Shown here: piece after piece, positions 1 through 11,254 of the stretch
Position numbering within the stretch: position 1 is the stretch's first letter
Layout: each line of letters opens with the position of its first letter
Notes under the pieces: model-generated
The model's input: the letters and a program-made list of their open reading frames with translations, nothing else
What the model was told of the DNA's origin: nothing
The model's database searches: none
DNA from: Parietaria judaica
Taxonomy: Eukaryota; Streptophyta; Magnoliopsida; Rosales; Urticaceae
Direction of reading: 5' to 3'
DNA length: 64,000 bases
Assembly (NCBI GenBank): GCA_954871525.1
Contig: OX940868.1
Location: 30,128,056-30,192,055 of the forward strand
Program-made: the position numbers and the translations under genes

Positions 1-1060
1 TTAAGTTCGATAGCAAGTTTTTTGGACAGTTTTCTTCACCGAGTTGGATAGTTTCTTTGGTGAAGTTAGACTCTTTGATAAGTTAGGGTCAAGAAGGATA
101 GTTTTATCCCCCGTCAATAAAACATAATTTATTAAGTTAGACAGTTTAATACTTGGAGTTAGACAGTTTTCTCTTCTGGGTTAGACAGTTTGTTTGGTTG
201 GATAGTTTTCCCCGTTAAGTCGGACAGTTTGACCCTTCAAGTTAGACAGTTTGATGTTTCACTAAATATTGCAAGTTTTTTGGACAGTTTTCTTCACCGA
301 GATGGATAATTTTTGTGGTGAAGTTAGACACTTTGATAAGTTAGGGTCAAGAAGGATAGTTTTAACCCCGTAAATAATACATAATTTATTAAGTTATACA
401 ATTTGATACTTGGAGTTAGACAGTTTTCTCTACTGGGTTAGACAATTTGTTTAGTTGGATAGTTTTCCCCATTAAATCGGACAGTTTTACCCTTCAAGTT
501 AAACATTTTGATGTTTCACTAAATATTGCAAGTTTTTTTGGACAGTTTTCTTCACCGAGTTGGATAGTTTCTTTGGTGAAGTACACTTTGATAAGTTAGG
601 GTCAAGAAGGATAGTTTTATCCCCCGTCAATAAAACATACTTTATTAAGTTAGACAGTTTAATACTTGGAGTTAGACATTTTTCTCTTCTAGGTTAGACA
701 ATTTGTTTAGTTGGATAGTTTTCTCCGTTAAGTCAGACAATTTGACCCTTCAAGTTAGACAGTTTGATGTTTCACTAAATATTGCAAGTCTTTTTGGACA
801 ATTTTCTTCACCGAGTTGGATAGTTTCTTTCGCGAAGTTAGACACTTTGATAAGTTAGGGTCAAGAAGGATAGTTTTATCCCCCTTCAATAAAACATATA
901 TTAAGTTAGACAGTTTATTACTTGGAGTTTGACAGTTTTCACTTTCGGGGTAGACAGTTTGTTTATGTTGGAATGTTTTTCCTGTTAAGTTTGATAGTTT
1001 TACTCTTGAAGTTAGATAGTTTGATGTTTCATAAAATATTGCAACTTTGTGTAGACAGTT
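1..1060. repeat. Satellite-like tandem array, ~257-bp unit, about four copies
   Basis: The landmark GCAAGTTTTTTGGACAG recurs near 13, 271, 528, 784 and (degraded) 1041, a period of 256-258 bp. The array is cut by the window start and may continue upstream. Each unit is built of shorter blocks starting GTTAGACAGTTT, GTTGGATAGTTT or GTCGGACAGTTT, most of them 22 bp apart, so it is a higher-order repeat of a 22-bp element. It is not coding. Family unknown. Confidence 0.85.
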
Positions 1061-1695
1061 TGGGAGTTTTTTTGGTAAAAAGGGTATTTTGGGAATAAAA
1101 AAATTCAGAGACAGTTTGGAGAATAATTTTTCAGATACATGAAATCGGGGAACAAAACTGAAATAACTTGCTTTTTGGGGGTTATTTTTTCAAGTTTCCC
1201 TATATATATATATATTCGAATCTATAACAACACTTCGAGCGGATTCCCTAGACACTTTGCCATCAGTTTTTGATATTTGTTGTTGCTCACTTCGCTTAAC
1301 TTGTATACAAGCTCATCTCGTCTCGTTGTATTCTCTCTCTCCCTCTGTGTTTTGTATTTACCAGGATCAATAAAAAAATATAGAGGATATAATCAACTAC
1401 CGATTGAGACAAACCTCTATCAAAATCACGTGTCTCATTCTCCTTGTATATATTCTATATATATAGGCATATTTATACTTCTTCAAGTGGTAAATCCGAG
1501 GTGATTATCAAACGAATTAGCAGGATCCAATGGTAAGAAAGCAGACAAATATAATATACAAGGTGCAATCACCTCTTCACAGTTTGTGATTATTCACGTC
1601 AATGGGGCTGAAAAGTGAAATCCTAAATATGAACTAAAAAAATTAAAATAAGAGAAAACTACACTCAAAACGACAATGAAAGTAAATAACCACTA
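1061..1695. other. Non-coding flank of the satellite
   Basis: The tandem pattern decays after about 1060. A short (TA)n lies at 1202-1215, followed by a pyrimidine-rich stretch near 1330-1345. The piece from about 1220 to 1510 resembles the end of a retroelement LTR, but I could not define termini. No gene is seen. Confidence 0.4.
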
Positions 1696-1703
1696 AAAAT
1701 TAC

Positions 1704-2278
1704 TAGGGGTGCAACCGGTTGATTAACTTATATTATTTTTTCACTACTTGGTACCCTTAATTTATTTTGGTTAGTCATGTTTTAATAACCTTAACGTGTT
1801 TTTAAAAACCGTTAAACCGGAAACCGTTTATCCTAATTTCTAGTTATCAAAATCTTATTAATATGTTTTTTGTAATATAACATTCAACACATTTTATCGT
1901 CACAATTAAACAAATCGGTTCAAAATAAATCACAAATCAACCAACCCAGTAAAAAAAGAAATATATCGGTCCAAAACATAAAACCTAAAAGTACAACAAT
2001 TATAAATAATCCAAGAAGTCTAGGAGGCTTTGAGTGAAGAACGAAGTAACCCTACTTAATTTAATCATAAAATATTTACATAAAAAATTAATATTAAAAC
2101 CGGTAAAAAAAATAACCTGTTTAGAAAAATAATTAATAACCTATAACCTAGCCTATTTGAAACAGGATACAATTAACCTTAACATATTTTCAAAATAATT
2201 TTTTTATGGTTATTTAAAACCGGATAATTTTGTGTTACTGTTTAAAAATTCGGTTATCGATTATTCTGCACACCCCTA
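1704..2278. mobile_element. Non-autonomous hAT element (575 bp)
   Basis: The element begins TAGGGGTGCAACCGG and ends CACACCCCTA, giving the TAGGGGTG terminal inverted repeat common in plant hAT elements. It is flanked by an exact 8-bp target-site duplication, AAAATTAC (1696-1703 and 2279-2286). There is no transposase. The interior is rich in AACCGG/CCGGTT motifs near both ends, which are candidate transposase-binding sites. A diverged relative may lie near 12200-12360. Confidence 0.85.
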
Positions 2279-2286
2279 AAAATTAC

Positions 2287-3371
2287 ATATGCTAAAAATT
2301 AAAAAACTACATGTAGTTTTATAACCGGAACTGAGAGAAAAAAATTAACGTTTCGTCCCAGTTCTGGTTCTCGATTTTAAACTAAATTTCTTGAATTTTT
2401 TTAAACCGAACAAGAGGCGGTACCAGAACCTGAACTAAAAAACAAAATGATATAAAATTTTCAGCCATTTACAGGGCCATATAATTAACCATTTATGTTT
2501 TATGGGTCTTAATTGTTTTATGTGTAATTAAGTGAGTGGATTTCTTATAAATTAATAATTTAGCTATCGAATTAATTTTTATCGTCTTTCCTTATAAAAC
2601 CTCCGTTCATTTTTTTTAAAGAACTTTCTTGTATTGAGCACAAGCTCACAAATTAAATAGTTCAAAACATCTTATGGATATGTTCGAAGCCGATTAAAAA
2701 GATATAATACAAATGCGATTTACATGTGCATGCATGCAAGTTCAAATAAAATAATAAGAGTGCAAATATTAGATAACTAGTAAAGATATGCCTTACCAAT
2801 AATTAAATAAACAACTTGTGACTAGCGCGATGTTGAGATACAATTAAGTGAAACGGTATCGGGTGTGGTTTTCATATTAAAAAATTAAATAGTATTGGTT
2901 GTGGTTTTCATATAAAACCCCACTACCCATTAAAGTTTTATGATATATTTGTATATAAATATATTTTAGTTAAATGATTTTTGTATTAATGGCGGTTAAT
3001 TGCTGTTCATTGTTATACATGGTAATTTATCTTATTTGCAAACTTTAAGTATTTTTTTTCTAATCTCTCTAAAACAAGTATTTGTTTTCTAATCATCACT
3101 AAATTTAAGATTAATTTTTTTCGTTTTTATTATAATGCGGTTAAAATTGAAATTAAAACGAGCTAAAACCGAAAATATGGAAATTGGTAAAATCAGTTTT
3201 TAAATTCAATAGTACTGCTTTCAAACATAAAACTGAAACCAAAATTGTAATTTTCTATATGAAGTATGAAAATTGTGAAAAATGAGAACCGAACTGAACC
3301 GAAGACTCTCCTTTTCACCCTTTATAGTAATGAGCACCGTATGGTAAGTATCTACAAAAGACACATCTCTA
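2287..3371. other. AT-rich intergenic DNA upstream of P450 no. 1
   Basis: No open frame or element with clear ends is seen. A stretch near 2320-2450 (repeated GTTCTGGTTCTCGATTTTA-like text) resembles 25140-25340, so an old dispersed repeat is likely. The last 400 bp are the distal promoter of the P450 gene. Confidence 0.4.
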
Positions 3372-3425
3372 TTGACTTGAACGATTTGGTCACCGAAATG
3401 CAATCGCCAATTAGTATATATATAA
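3372..3425 (+). promoter_or_regulatory. Core promoter of P450 no. 1 (TATA box, possible W-box)
   Basis: TATATATATAA at 3415-3425 lies 79-89 bp before the ATG at 3504, so a start site near 3450 would give a leader of about 50 bases. TTGACT at 3372-3377 matches the WRKY-binding W-box core (TTGACY), a site common upstream of defence and specialised-metabolism genes. One copy of a 6-bp motif is weak evidence. Confidence 0.6.
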
Positions 3426-3503
3426 GAAGGCTTCGTAACCACACACACTACATCCCAATTCACATACAGAAAGAAAGCATAGTAGTGAAAGAAAAGTGAA
3501 GAA

Positions 3504-5472
3504 ATGGAGTTGCAATATTCCTTAACCATAACCTTTCTCATCATACTCACCTCATTCTTTTTCTTTATGCTCTTCCGAACAAGGACGAGCAAGGCCGGAA
3601 AACTGCCTCCAGGCCCCAGAAAGCTTCCGATCATCGGAAACTTCCACAACTTGATTGGCAGTACGCTGCCACACCACACTCTTCGAGACCTCTCAAATGA
3701 ATACGGACCACTGATGCACCTTCAACTAGGCGAAGTCTCGACCCTCATCGTCTCGTCTGCCGACGTTGCGAGAGAGTTCATGAGAACTAACGATGCCGCT
3801 TTCGCACAGAGGCCCGATATGTTCGTCGTTCAGTTCTCCCAGTATGGAACTAGCCACCTTTCCTTGGCGCCTTATGGTGAGTATCTGAGGCAGATGAAAA
3901 AGGTTTGCGTGATGGAGCTTCTAAGCAACAAGAGGATCCAGTTCTTTTCGTCGCTTCGGAAAGAGGAGACTGACAGGCTCGTCGAGGCTGTCCGATCGTC
4001 TCCGCCAAGTTCTCCAATCAATCTCACCGGGCGGCTGCTGGAGATGACTAGCACGTTCACATGTAGAGCGGCATTAGGAGGCCGGTACGATAACGACGAC
4101 GCGGCAAATTTGGTTTCGGCGATGAAAGAAGGGTCCGTCTTATTGGGAGGTTTCAACGTGGCTGATTTCTATCCTTCAAAGAAGATCTTTCGGGTTTTGA
4201 GTCCCCTGAGACCCAAAGTGTTGAAAGTTTTGAAGAAGATGGACAACGCACTTGAAAACATCGTCAAACAGCACATGTCTGATCGGGAGACGAAGCCAAG
4301 TACCGGTGAAGCTTCCGAAGATCTCGTGGATATTCTACTCAGAGTTCAGAAAAATGGTGGCCTGGAGATCCCCATCCAAACCAACGACATCAAAGCTGTG
4401 ATTGCCGTAAGTATCCAGTTCATGCATTATATACATACACGCACGTTGTTATTTTCTAGATAGGCTAAGAGTCGCACATGTAAGATAGAAAAGGACTTAA
4501 AATATAAGATTTAATATATCTATGGTTTTTATTGCCAATAAAATTAATTAAACATGGAATCTCATTCACACGGTACTTCATACTCACGATATCATGAAAT
4601 CCATTTAGCTCAAACGAAATGAATGAGACCTGGTCTAAGATGAGAGAGCCAAAATGAATAAATCATCATCTCTTTAGGGACATATTAGATATCCGATTTT
4701 TTAAGGGACTTAACAAGACTGATAAGTTTTACTTCCTCATTGTGCATTCGTTTTAAACTTTTAAACTAGAGACAATGAAATAAATTTCTATAAAGTTTTG
4801 GTTCTAGAATATCTCCACAGGGGTCTGAGTTAAACATTTCATACTAAATTAACGTAGGATATGTTTGCCGGAGGAACTGAGACTACCGCAACAACGACTG
4901 AATGGGCTATGGCGGAATTGGTCAAAAACCCACGAGCCATGCAAAAAGCACAAGCCGAGATCAGAAAGGCTCTCATGGGCAAGGTGAGCGTGGAGGAAAA
5001 GGATATTCAAGATCTCACTTACTTGAAGCTCGTAATCAAGGAAACCCTAAGGCTCCACCCACCTCTTCCTCTGCTGCTTCCCCGAGAATGCCGCGAGAAT
5101 TGCACGACAAACGGATACGACATCCCGCTGAAGACGAGAGTCATTATCAACGCTTGGGCGATTGCAAGAGACCCCAAATACTGGGGTTCCAACGCCGAGA
5201 GCTTCGTGCCGGAGAGGTTCGCCGATGGCTCGGTCGATTTCAAAGGAGCCCACTTCGAGCTCATCCCCTTCGGCGCTGGAAGAAGAATCTGTCCGGGAAT
5301 CTCGTTTGGATTGACAAATGTCGAGCTCACGCTTTCGCAGCTCCTCTACCACTTTGACTGGAGTCCCCCGGGCGGGACGAGGCCCGAAGACCTCGACATG
5401 ACTGAGCTATTCGGAGCAAGCGTTGGACGGAAAAACAGCCTGTGTTTGGTAGCCGTTCCCTTTACAGCTTGA
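3504..5472 (+). CDS. Cytochrome P450, CYP71 clan (CYP71D/BE-like), complete
   Basis: Two exons, 3504-4406 and 4858-5472, with a 451-bp GT-AG phase-0 intron at the usual CYP71 position, encode 505 residues, normal for the family. Seen in order: N-terminal membrane anchor (about residues 6-24), proline hinge [12 protein letters not shown] (35-46), I-helix AGGTETT (about 305-311), K-helix ETLR (363-366), PERF, and heme loop [10 protein letters not shown] with Cys446 as the iron ligand. Such enzymes are ER-anchored monooxygenases using NADPH-P450 reductase; CYP71 members act mostly on terpenoids, alkaloids or phenylpropanoids. Odd: the C-helix WxxxR pair reads Leu128...Lys132. The substrate is unknown. 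The dioxygenase 3.6 kb downstream and the acyltransferase further on suggest a shared pathway (inference). Confidence 0.93.
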
Positions 5473-5629
5473 AAATGAAGCCATAGCTCCATTTTGTTTC
5501 TACTGTCATGATATGTGGAAACACTTAAGTATTTATCTTGCTTGCTTATGTATTTAATCTGCCCAATAAGCTCTGGAGTGTTCATGTTATTTCAATTCCC
5601 TATTTCCCTTGCGTTTAATTGCCAGCATG

Positions 5630-5635
5630 AATAAA
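5630..5635 (+). terminator. Poly(A) signal of P450 no. 1
   Basis: AATAAA lies 158 bases after the stop codon, a normal distance for a plant 3' UTR. No better hexamer is closer. Confidence 0.55.
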
Positions 5636-5639
5636 ATGA

Positions 5640-6054
5640 AATCTAATATCATGGTTACTTTGTAGATGGTTCACATCAATTATTGCCAGACTTGTAATCA
5701 TATTTGTTCTCGCGTTTTGAAAATCCTTTTTATGCCCATTTGCTCATTACTTTGAGGATAAGCTTGGATTTGGTCAAAGCTAGAAACCTTGTTCACGTGG
5801 TTTTAGTCGCTGATTTATATCATAGTCAATGTTGTTAGTATTAAGAGCTATTCCTGAGGAAGTAGTTCCTTAGTGGGTGGGTGCGTTATGTTCTTTTCTA
5901 TATAATGAGCAGTAGGGTTTTATTTTTCTTTAACTCACTTTGCATTTCGACGTTATTGATTTGCTTTCATCTGATAAGCCATTCCTTCATTTTCTCCATT
6001 CTTCTATTCGTGTGCCAAGTCTGCCTCATACTCATACATCACCATCACTTTCAC

Positions 6055-6115
<61 letters not shown>

Positions 6116-7016
6116 TACATACCGAATAATATATATGGCAATAAATTATGTAACGTCTTTTAGGAAATATTGGTTGTGTTTTCGAAGGAACGATAACTAC
6201 AATGGTTTTTCGTTTCGAATTTTTGAAGCAAATTTTGATTAAAAAAATTTAACATGATATCGCATTTCGTAAACCATAAGGTAATTTTTTCTCAAAATTA
6301 CGTAATTTTATTTACGGCTACATTTAATAATACTTTTCCAAAATTTATTTTCCAAATTGTATATATCGTTACGAAATTATATTAATATAATCGTATATAA
6401 AATTACGTACTTATATATCGTGTCAGTTCTATTACGTAATGGGTAAATGTCACAGTATCATAAACATAGTTACGTAAACCAACTTTGGTACGGTGATTTA
6501 GTATTAAAAATTCGTAACTTAAATTACAGTTTCCTATTTCGTAATGGTAAATATCACAGTATCATAAACACAGTTACGGAAACCAACTATGGTATGGTGA
6601 TTTACAATTAAAAAAAATTGTAACTTAAATTAGAGTTGTATAATAAGTTGTATTAAAAGTGTACGTTTTTGTAACATCGTATACATAATTGCACATTTGT
6701 GAATATAAATTTCAAATCGTTAGAATCCTAATAAATAGGTTAAATAATATTTCGAATCCAATTGAATTGCTAGACGAATAATTAATTTTTTTTTAAAATA
6801 AATTTGTTACAATTGTTAAGATACATTTAAGGATTTTTTTCTACAATTTTGAATCTAATATTTTTATAATTATTTATTATTGGTTTGAGTAACCAACGAT
6901 TAAAAATTAATTATTAATGCATTGATTGGTTATTATAAATAGTATATTCGATATCATGTATAAGCAATTTATGTTAGGTAGCTTAAGCTAACTAGCCTTC
7001 TTAGACGCTTAAATCT
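5640..7016. other. AT-rich spacer with a short tandem duplication
   Basis: No gene is seen. A segment of about 105 bp containing CACAGTATCATAAACA occurs twice in tandem (from about 6438 and 6543) with roughly 85-90% identity. The rest is AT-rich text with no termini I can define. Confidence 0.45.
6061..6110. repeat. (AT)25 microsatellite
   Basis: Twenty-five uninterrupted AT dinucleotides. Small apparent reading frames crossing it are artefacts. Confidence 0.97.
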
Positions 7017-8636
7017 GTCAAAATAGCAACACTTAAGTTAATTTTTGTGCCATAGTCAATAAACCACATTCTGATATAAAATGACTTATCTACCCTTATC
7101 ATTAATAATAAATAATATTAAAATTTGAATTAACAAATTTCTTTAAAATTTATTTTAATAATCAATAATTAATACGAATTTATTTTAATTTTTTAATAAA
7201 GTTAATAAAATAATAAATTAGGAAACAAATATATGAATTCTAAATTTAAAAATAAATTTCAAATTTAAATTTAAAAAACATTTTTTCACTCTTTGAATAA
7301 AAATTTAAATTTCTTAAGAAACATTAATTCGAATTAACCATATTAATAATTTAAAGCAATTTAAAATTTAAAAATATTAACCAAATTAACTATTCGAATT
7401 AGCATACATTTACACGAATAAATACGAATAAACCAATAAACATATATTTACAAGTCGAATTAACATACATTTGCACGATTTAACATACATATTAACATAA
7501 CATTAACACGATCAAATACAAAATTAACACGAATAAACAAAACAAAAAAAACCTTCGCCCCTTGGAGTAGCCCAACCGTCCCTGTCTTGTACGATCTTCT
7601 TCAACACGCAACCATAGCCGGTGACGTCCTTAATCACAGTCCAAAAAATAAACTCGATATCGAAAACGAGCGTCAAGTTTGGCGGGACCACAGAAGAAAA
7701 TCCAGCAAAATTGAAGCTTATTAGATATCGGATTACAAATTTAATTGATGGGTTTTAATCTCCTTGGCAAGGGCTTCAAAAACCCCCAATCAAATTTCAC
7801 GATCGGAGACGAACTCCGGTGACCGGCGGCGGTGGATGACGGCGGCGATGGCGCGGAACACCTCCACCAAGCACTAGAAGGCCTCCAGAACATGAATCCG
7901 GTGTTAGTTTTTCTAAAATCGAGCTCTTTCGGGATAAATCTTAAATTGTGCAACCGGAACTTACCATGATTATTATGATCAAAACCTGTAACTTCTTGTC
8001 GCAATCCACTTATCAATAGCTTCGTCTCGTCAAGACCTTTCAAACGGTACCAAATTTGCGTCAATCGGAGTTTTAGAGAGGGAGTTATGAGTGTTTGAAG
8101 TTCTTGATGAAAGAAAAAACGGGAGAGAGAGAGAGTTGAGAAAATTGAGGAGAGAGAGATGATTTGATCAATGAGAGAGGAGATAATATGTACAAAATTA
8201 TTCTTAAAATCATGCATTATTAATAAAAAAAATAAAAATTAATTATTTTAAAAATAAAAAACAAATTTTAATAAGTGGAGGGGAAATTTTGGTACGGAGA
8301 ATTAGTTTCCAATGCTATGATTGGCTATTTTAATAATTAAAACCACATGATTGAGAAATATAAATTTAAACATTATCTACTATAATTTCTCTTTACGTAA
8401 TTGGTTAAGCAGTTTATTTAATATCATTTTTAGTGTTAGTATCCAGTAGTAACATATTAAAATTATACTATCCCTCTCTAGAATTAACTAATTGGAATAA
8501 TTAATTAATTTTAATAGTATTTTAACTTCCTCCTCACACGTCAAAAATTTAAAGGGTATATTAGTCCATATTTTAATTAGTTGATGGTTTTGATTACGGG
8601 CCTTTTTTTTGAAATCTTGAGTCACAAATAGGCATT
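7017..8636. mobile_element. Mutator-like element carrying a gene fragment (Pack-MULE-like)
   Basis: The right end (about 8607-8636) reads, on the minus strand, AATGCCTATTTGTGACTCAA, nearly the same as the left end of a second element at 28817. The left end near 7018-7045 is a diverged inverted counterpart. The interior is AT-rich arms around a GC-richer core (7553-8190) containing an FKBP-like coding fragment and a GA-rich tract. A direct repeat at the borders was not resolved, so limits are approximate and the superfamily call is an inference. Confidence 0.45.
7553..7706 (-). pseudogene. Fragment of an FKBP62/ROF1-type peptidyl-prolyl isomerase gene
   Basis: On the minus strand about 50 codons stay open and read through VVPPNLTLVFDIEF, then FWTVIKDV, then LKKIV and DGW. 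This matches the end of an FKBP domain plus the linker to the next one in large plant FKBPs of the ROF1/ROF2 (FKBP62/65) type, where a VVPPN.TL.FDVEL..W..VKD pattern is conserved. Upstream and downstream sequence does not continue the family, and there is no start codon or full domain. It is best read as an exon fragment captured by the surrounding transposon, not a functional isomerase. Confidence 0.6.
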
Positions 8637-9053
8637 CGGCTCATTTATCTAAAAAAATATTGGGCACGTTGATCGCAATCGATCAATTATTAAGTACATT
8701 AGCCGCAGTTTACTTTAATGATATGAATAAACAGAAAGAAAAGAAAAACGTTGTTATACCGTACGTGCCTTATTTTTCGTTATAAGCCCACGGCAACGAT
8801 CAGTTTCCATGCACTAGTTCAAACTATCCTAACATTTTCTCCTAAAGACTAAGAAACGCTGCACGTGTTTTATTTTAAGGAAAATAAATACAAACTTTAA
8901 CTTTAATGCATGCAGAGTGTAACTAGATTAAACCAACACTTTATTCGAAAATGAAAAACATAGGATGATAGAGATAAATGTAAAACACGACAGTAGAAGT
9001 CGAATACATTAATGGAAAATAAAATAGTAAATTGTATCTCTGTAAAGAGATTA
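8637..9053. other. Dioxygenase 3' flank
   Basis: Contains a degenerate copy of the dispersed motif TTAGCCGCAGTTTAC (near 8700), related to the ends of the foldback elements described elsewhere. The sequence TTTATT at 8939-8944 is AATAAA on the minus strand, about 110 bases past the dioxygenase stop, a plausible poly(A) signal. Confidence 0.45.
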
Positions 9054-11171
9054 CTACTTCATATTATTATTGACGCTGGCACGTCCTTTCTTGAGCTCAA
9101 AGAATTCTTTGTAAGTCATTCCTTCGTAATAGGGTAGCTGGCCGCCATCCTTCGTTAGCAGCTCCGGTAGAGGTTCAACGGTCTTATCGAGTGGGGGGCC
9201 GTAAGATAAGGCTACGGACATCCTTGTCGCTCGGTCGTTCACGCATGCCCTATGTATTGCACTCTTGTATTTTCCATTGGTCATGATCTTGTCATAAAGT
9301 AAGAAAGTAAGAAAGAGAAAGCAGAGTTAAGAATCCAGATCAAATCGATACTAGAATAGGGGCATAAACGATGAACAAGGGAAGTGTTTTTACCTGCAAA
9401 TGGTCAGCAAGGTTTACATAAAAAGAGTTGGGAATTTGGCTTTCAACCTTTACCCACTTTCCGTTGTGTGCCACTTGAAGACCAGAAACGCCATTCTCAA
9501 TAAGGAGAGTGACAAGTCCTGGATCAGTATGAGGAACGATGCCGATTGCGAGATCCGGCTGTGGGTAAGGTGGGTAGTAATTAGCCGAAACTAATTGGAA
9601 TGATTTATCCAAATCAAGTGTCTTGTGAATGTAATCAGCCTCCAAATCCAAGCTCTCTGATATCGCCTCAATCAGTCCGACTGCCACTTCCCTCGTTCTT
9701 TTCCCGAACTCCTTTGACGCCTCACTGCACAATGCGATATGCCATCATGTATTAAAGTTAATTTTTTTTAAGACAGTTTTGCTGCACTAGGGATTGAACC
9801 CACAACCTCCACTTTGGAGGTGGTGTGGAATTACCACTAGACTATCCTAGCAGTCACTATTTAAGTTAAAGTTTGACGTCGGTAATGTATTATTAAGAAC
9901 GTTTCTATCATGTATTATTATCTACGTATGACGTCAGTAATGTATGGGTGTAGCTCTAAAAGGGAGCATGTGCCCTCACTAAAATGTTAGAATTCTGTAT
10001 TAAACGGTTAATTACGGTATAGGTATCCAAGATTTTTATATTTATGTGGTGACATAAATCTAACGTTTGGTTTCACCATCAAATATCAAAGTTCTCAATG
10101 CTTATTATTATTATATTTTATTTTCACTTATATTTTGTCCACTTTCAGTTGATTTATGAGGAACGATGCCATTTGTAATTCCATCTCTCACTTGTCCAAG
10201 ACAAGCTAAATAGTGAACATTGAAAAATTCGACCGTGAAAAATGGTAAGTTCTGGGTAACTTTGACCGTAAAAAAAAGGACTTGTGCCACAAAAAAAGTG
10301 AAAAAGATTGGGTACTTATGTCGTTGTTGATTTTCTTATAATGATTTTTAAACATATGTTGGCATGTTGCACAAGGTGGGTTATGAACATGAGATCTGAA
10401 GTTCGGTCTCTTTTTACATTTCTCATGTTATTTCATAGTCCTAATTTTCATTTCCAAAACGTTCTGCCTTACTTATAAAAATATTTTAAGCCCCCACCAA
10501 CTTCAAAAGTTGACTCCGCCGGAGGAGATATACGATAATAAGTGAGCAGGCGCGTCTCACGTATAAGATAAATAAGGAAAGAACAGTCAATTATTAATAA
10601 CGTTGTAATAGAATATATATTATTTGACCTGAAACCAACGGAGTCATCGACTGCGTGGAAGTGTGGGTGAACCGGGACCTTGTAAAGCTCTCGCCAATTC
10701 TGCGTGTTGTCCGGCCAAACGATATAGGTCGTCGAGTAATTGAGTGGATCCAACCTCTTCTTCTTGATCTCTTCGGGCAGCTGGAACAATCGATCGCATG
10801 CTTCCATCATTTCCTTCATCAAGCTCTCGGGAACTCCATGATTTGTCAACTAATCCATATGCAAAACATGGTATTATATCAAGGAATTAGTTAAAAGTAA
10901 GGTTTGTCGAACTCGATCCTTGAAGATAAATACATACAATGAAGAAGCCCCAGTTCTGGCAAACTTCGCCGAGATCGGACAAGAGCTTGGACCTCTCCTC
11001 TGGAGAGCCGGCGGTGAGTGCAGCAAAGTCAAAGACGGGAATCGAGAACTTAGGGTCGCTGGGATCTGCGAGGCCTTGCGGGATGACTGCGTTGCCATGA
11101 GGCGGAGGAATGATGGTAATTCCAGGCGCCTCGGCCAGAGTTTTGGGTGTCTTCGTTGAAAGTTGTGCCAT
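9054..11171 (-). CDS. 2-oxoglutarate/Fe(II)-dependent dioxygenase (DOXC class)
   Basis: Four exons on the minus strand, 11171-10938, 10849-10629, 9724-9394 and 9287-9054, joined by GT-AG introns of 88, 904 and 106 bp, give an unbroken 339-residue protein, the usual size. The N-terminal DIOX_N region contains WGFFILTNHGVPESL. The double-stranded beta-helix core has NYYPPYPQPDL (200-210), the iron ligands His217 and Asp219 (PHTDPG) and His274 (SAIHRA), and the 2-oxoglutarate anchor Arg284-x-Ser286. All catalytic residues are present. It should be a soluble cytosolic oxygenase coupling oxidation of a small molecule to decarboxylation of 2-oxoglutarate. The closest match I recognise is the DMR6-like/2-ODD19-like group that includes alkaloid and phenolic hydroxylases. 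The substrate is not deducible. Confidence 0.93.
9760..9865 (-). mobile_element. tRNA-derived SINE in intron 2 of the dioxygenase
   Basis: On the minus strand the tRNA-like Pol III promoter is intact: A box TAGTCTAGTGG, then B box GGTTCAATCCC about 45 bases later, followed by a short unrelated tail ending in an A-rich run. The flanks carry an exact 8-bp direct repeat, TTAAAGTT (9752-9759 and 9866-9873), as expected for target-primed insertion. The T-arm pairs imperfectly and there is no clean acceptor stem, so it is not a working tRNA gene. Confidence 0.75.
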
Positions 11172-11246
11172 TTTGGAGAATTATAACGTAATGTAGGATC
11201 CGGGATGTATTGGATCGTGTGCTTTTCTTGATTGTTGTTTTAGTTC

Positions 11247-11254
11247 TATTTATA
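11247..11254 (-). promoter_or_regulatory. TATA box of the dioxygenase gene
   Basis: TATAAATA on the minus strand, 76 bases upstream of the ATG at 11171, leaving room for a leader of about 45 bases. Confidence 0.6.

Noticed and set aside
1..1060. CRISPR-like array
   Set aside because: The regular blocks are contiguous tandem repeats without unique spacers, in a plant genome.
3221..3679. 152-codon minus-strand frame over the P450 start
   Set aside because: Antisense to the P450 promoter and first exon; a shadow of the real gene.
5881..6242. Small frames containing poly-Ile/Tyr
   Set aside because: Produced by the (AT)25 microsatellite.
7741..8217. 158-codon minus-strand frame
   Set aside because: Low-complexity serine/leucine start and a GA-rich tract inside a transposon-like element. 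It does not continue the FKBP fragment and no domain is recognised.
9780..9860. tRNA gene on the minus strand
   Set aside because: A and B boxes are present but stems pair poorly, and flanking 8-bp direct repeats show a SINE.
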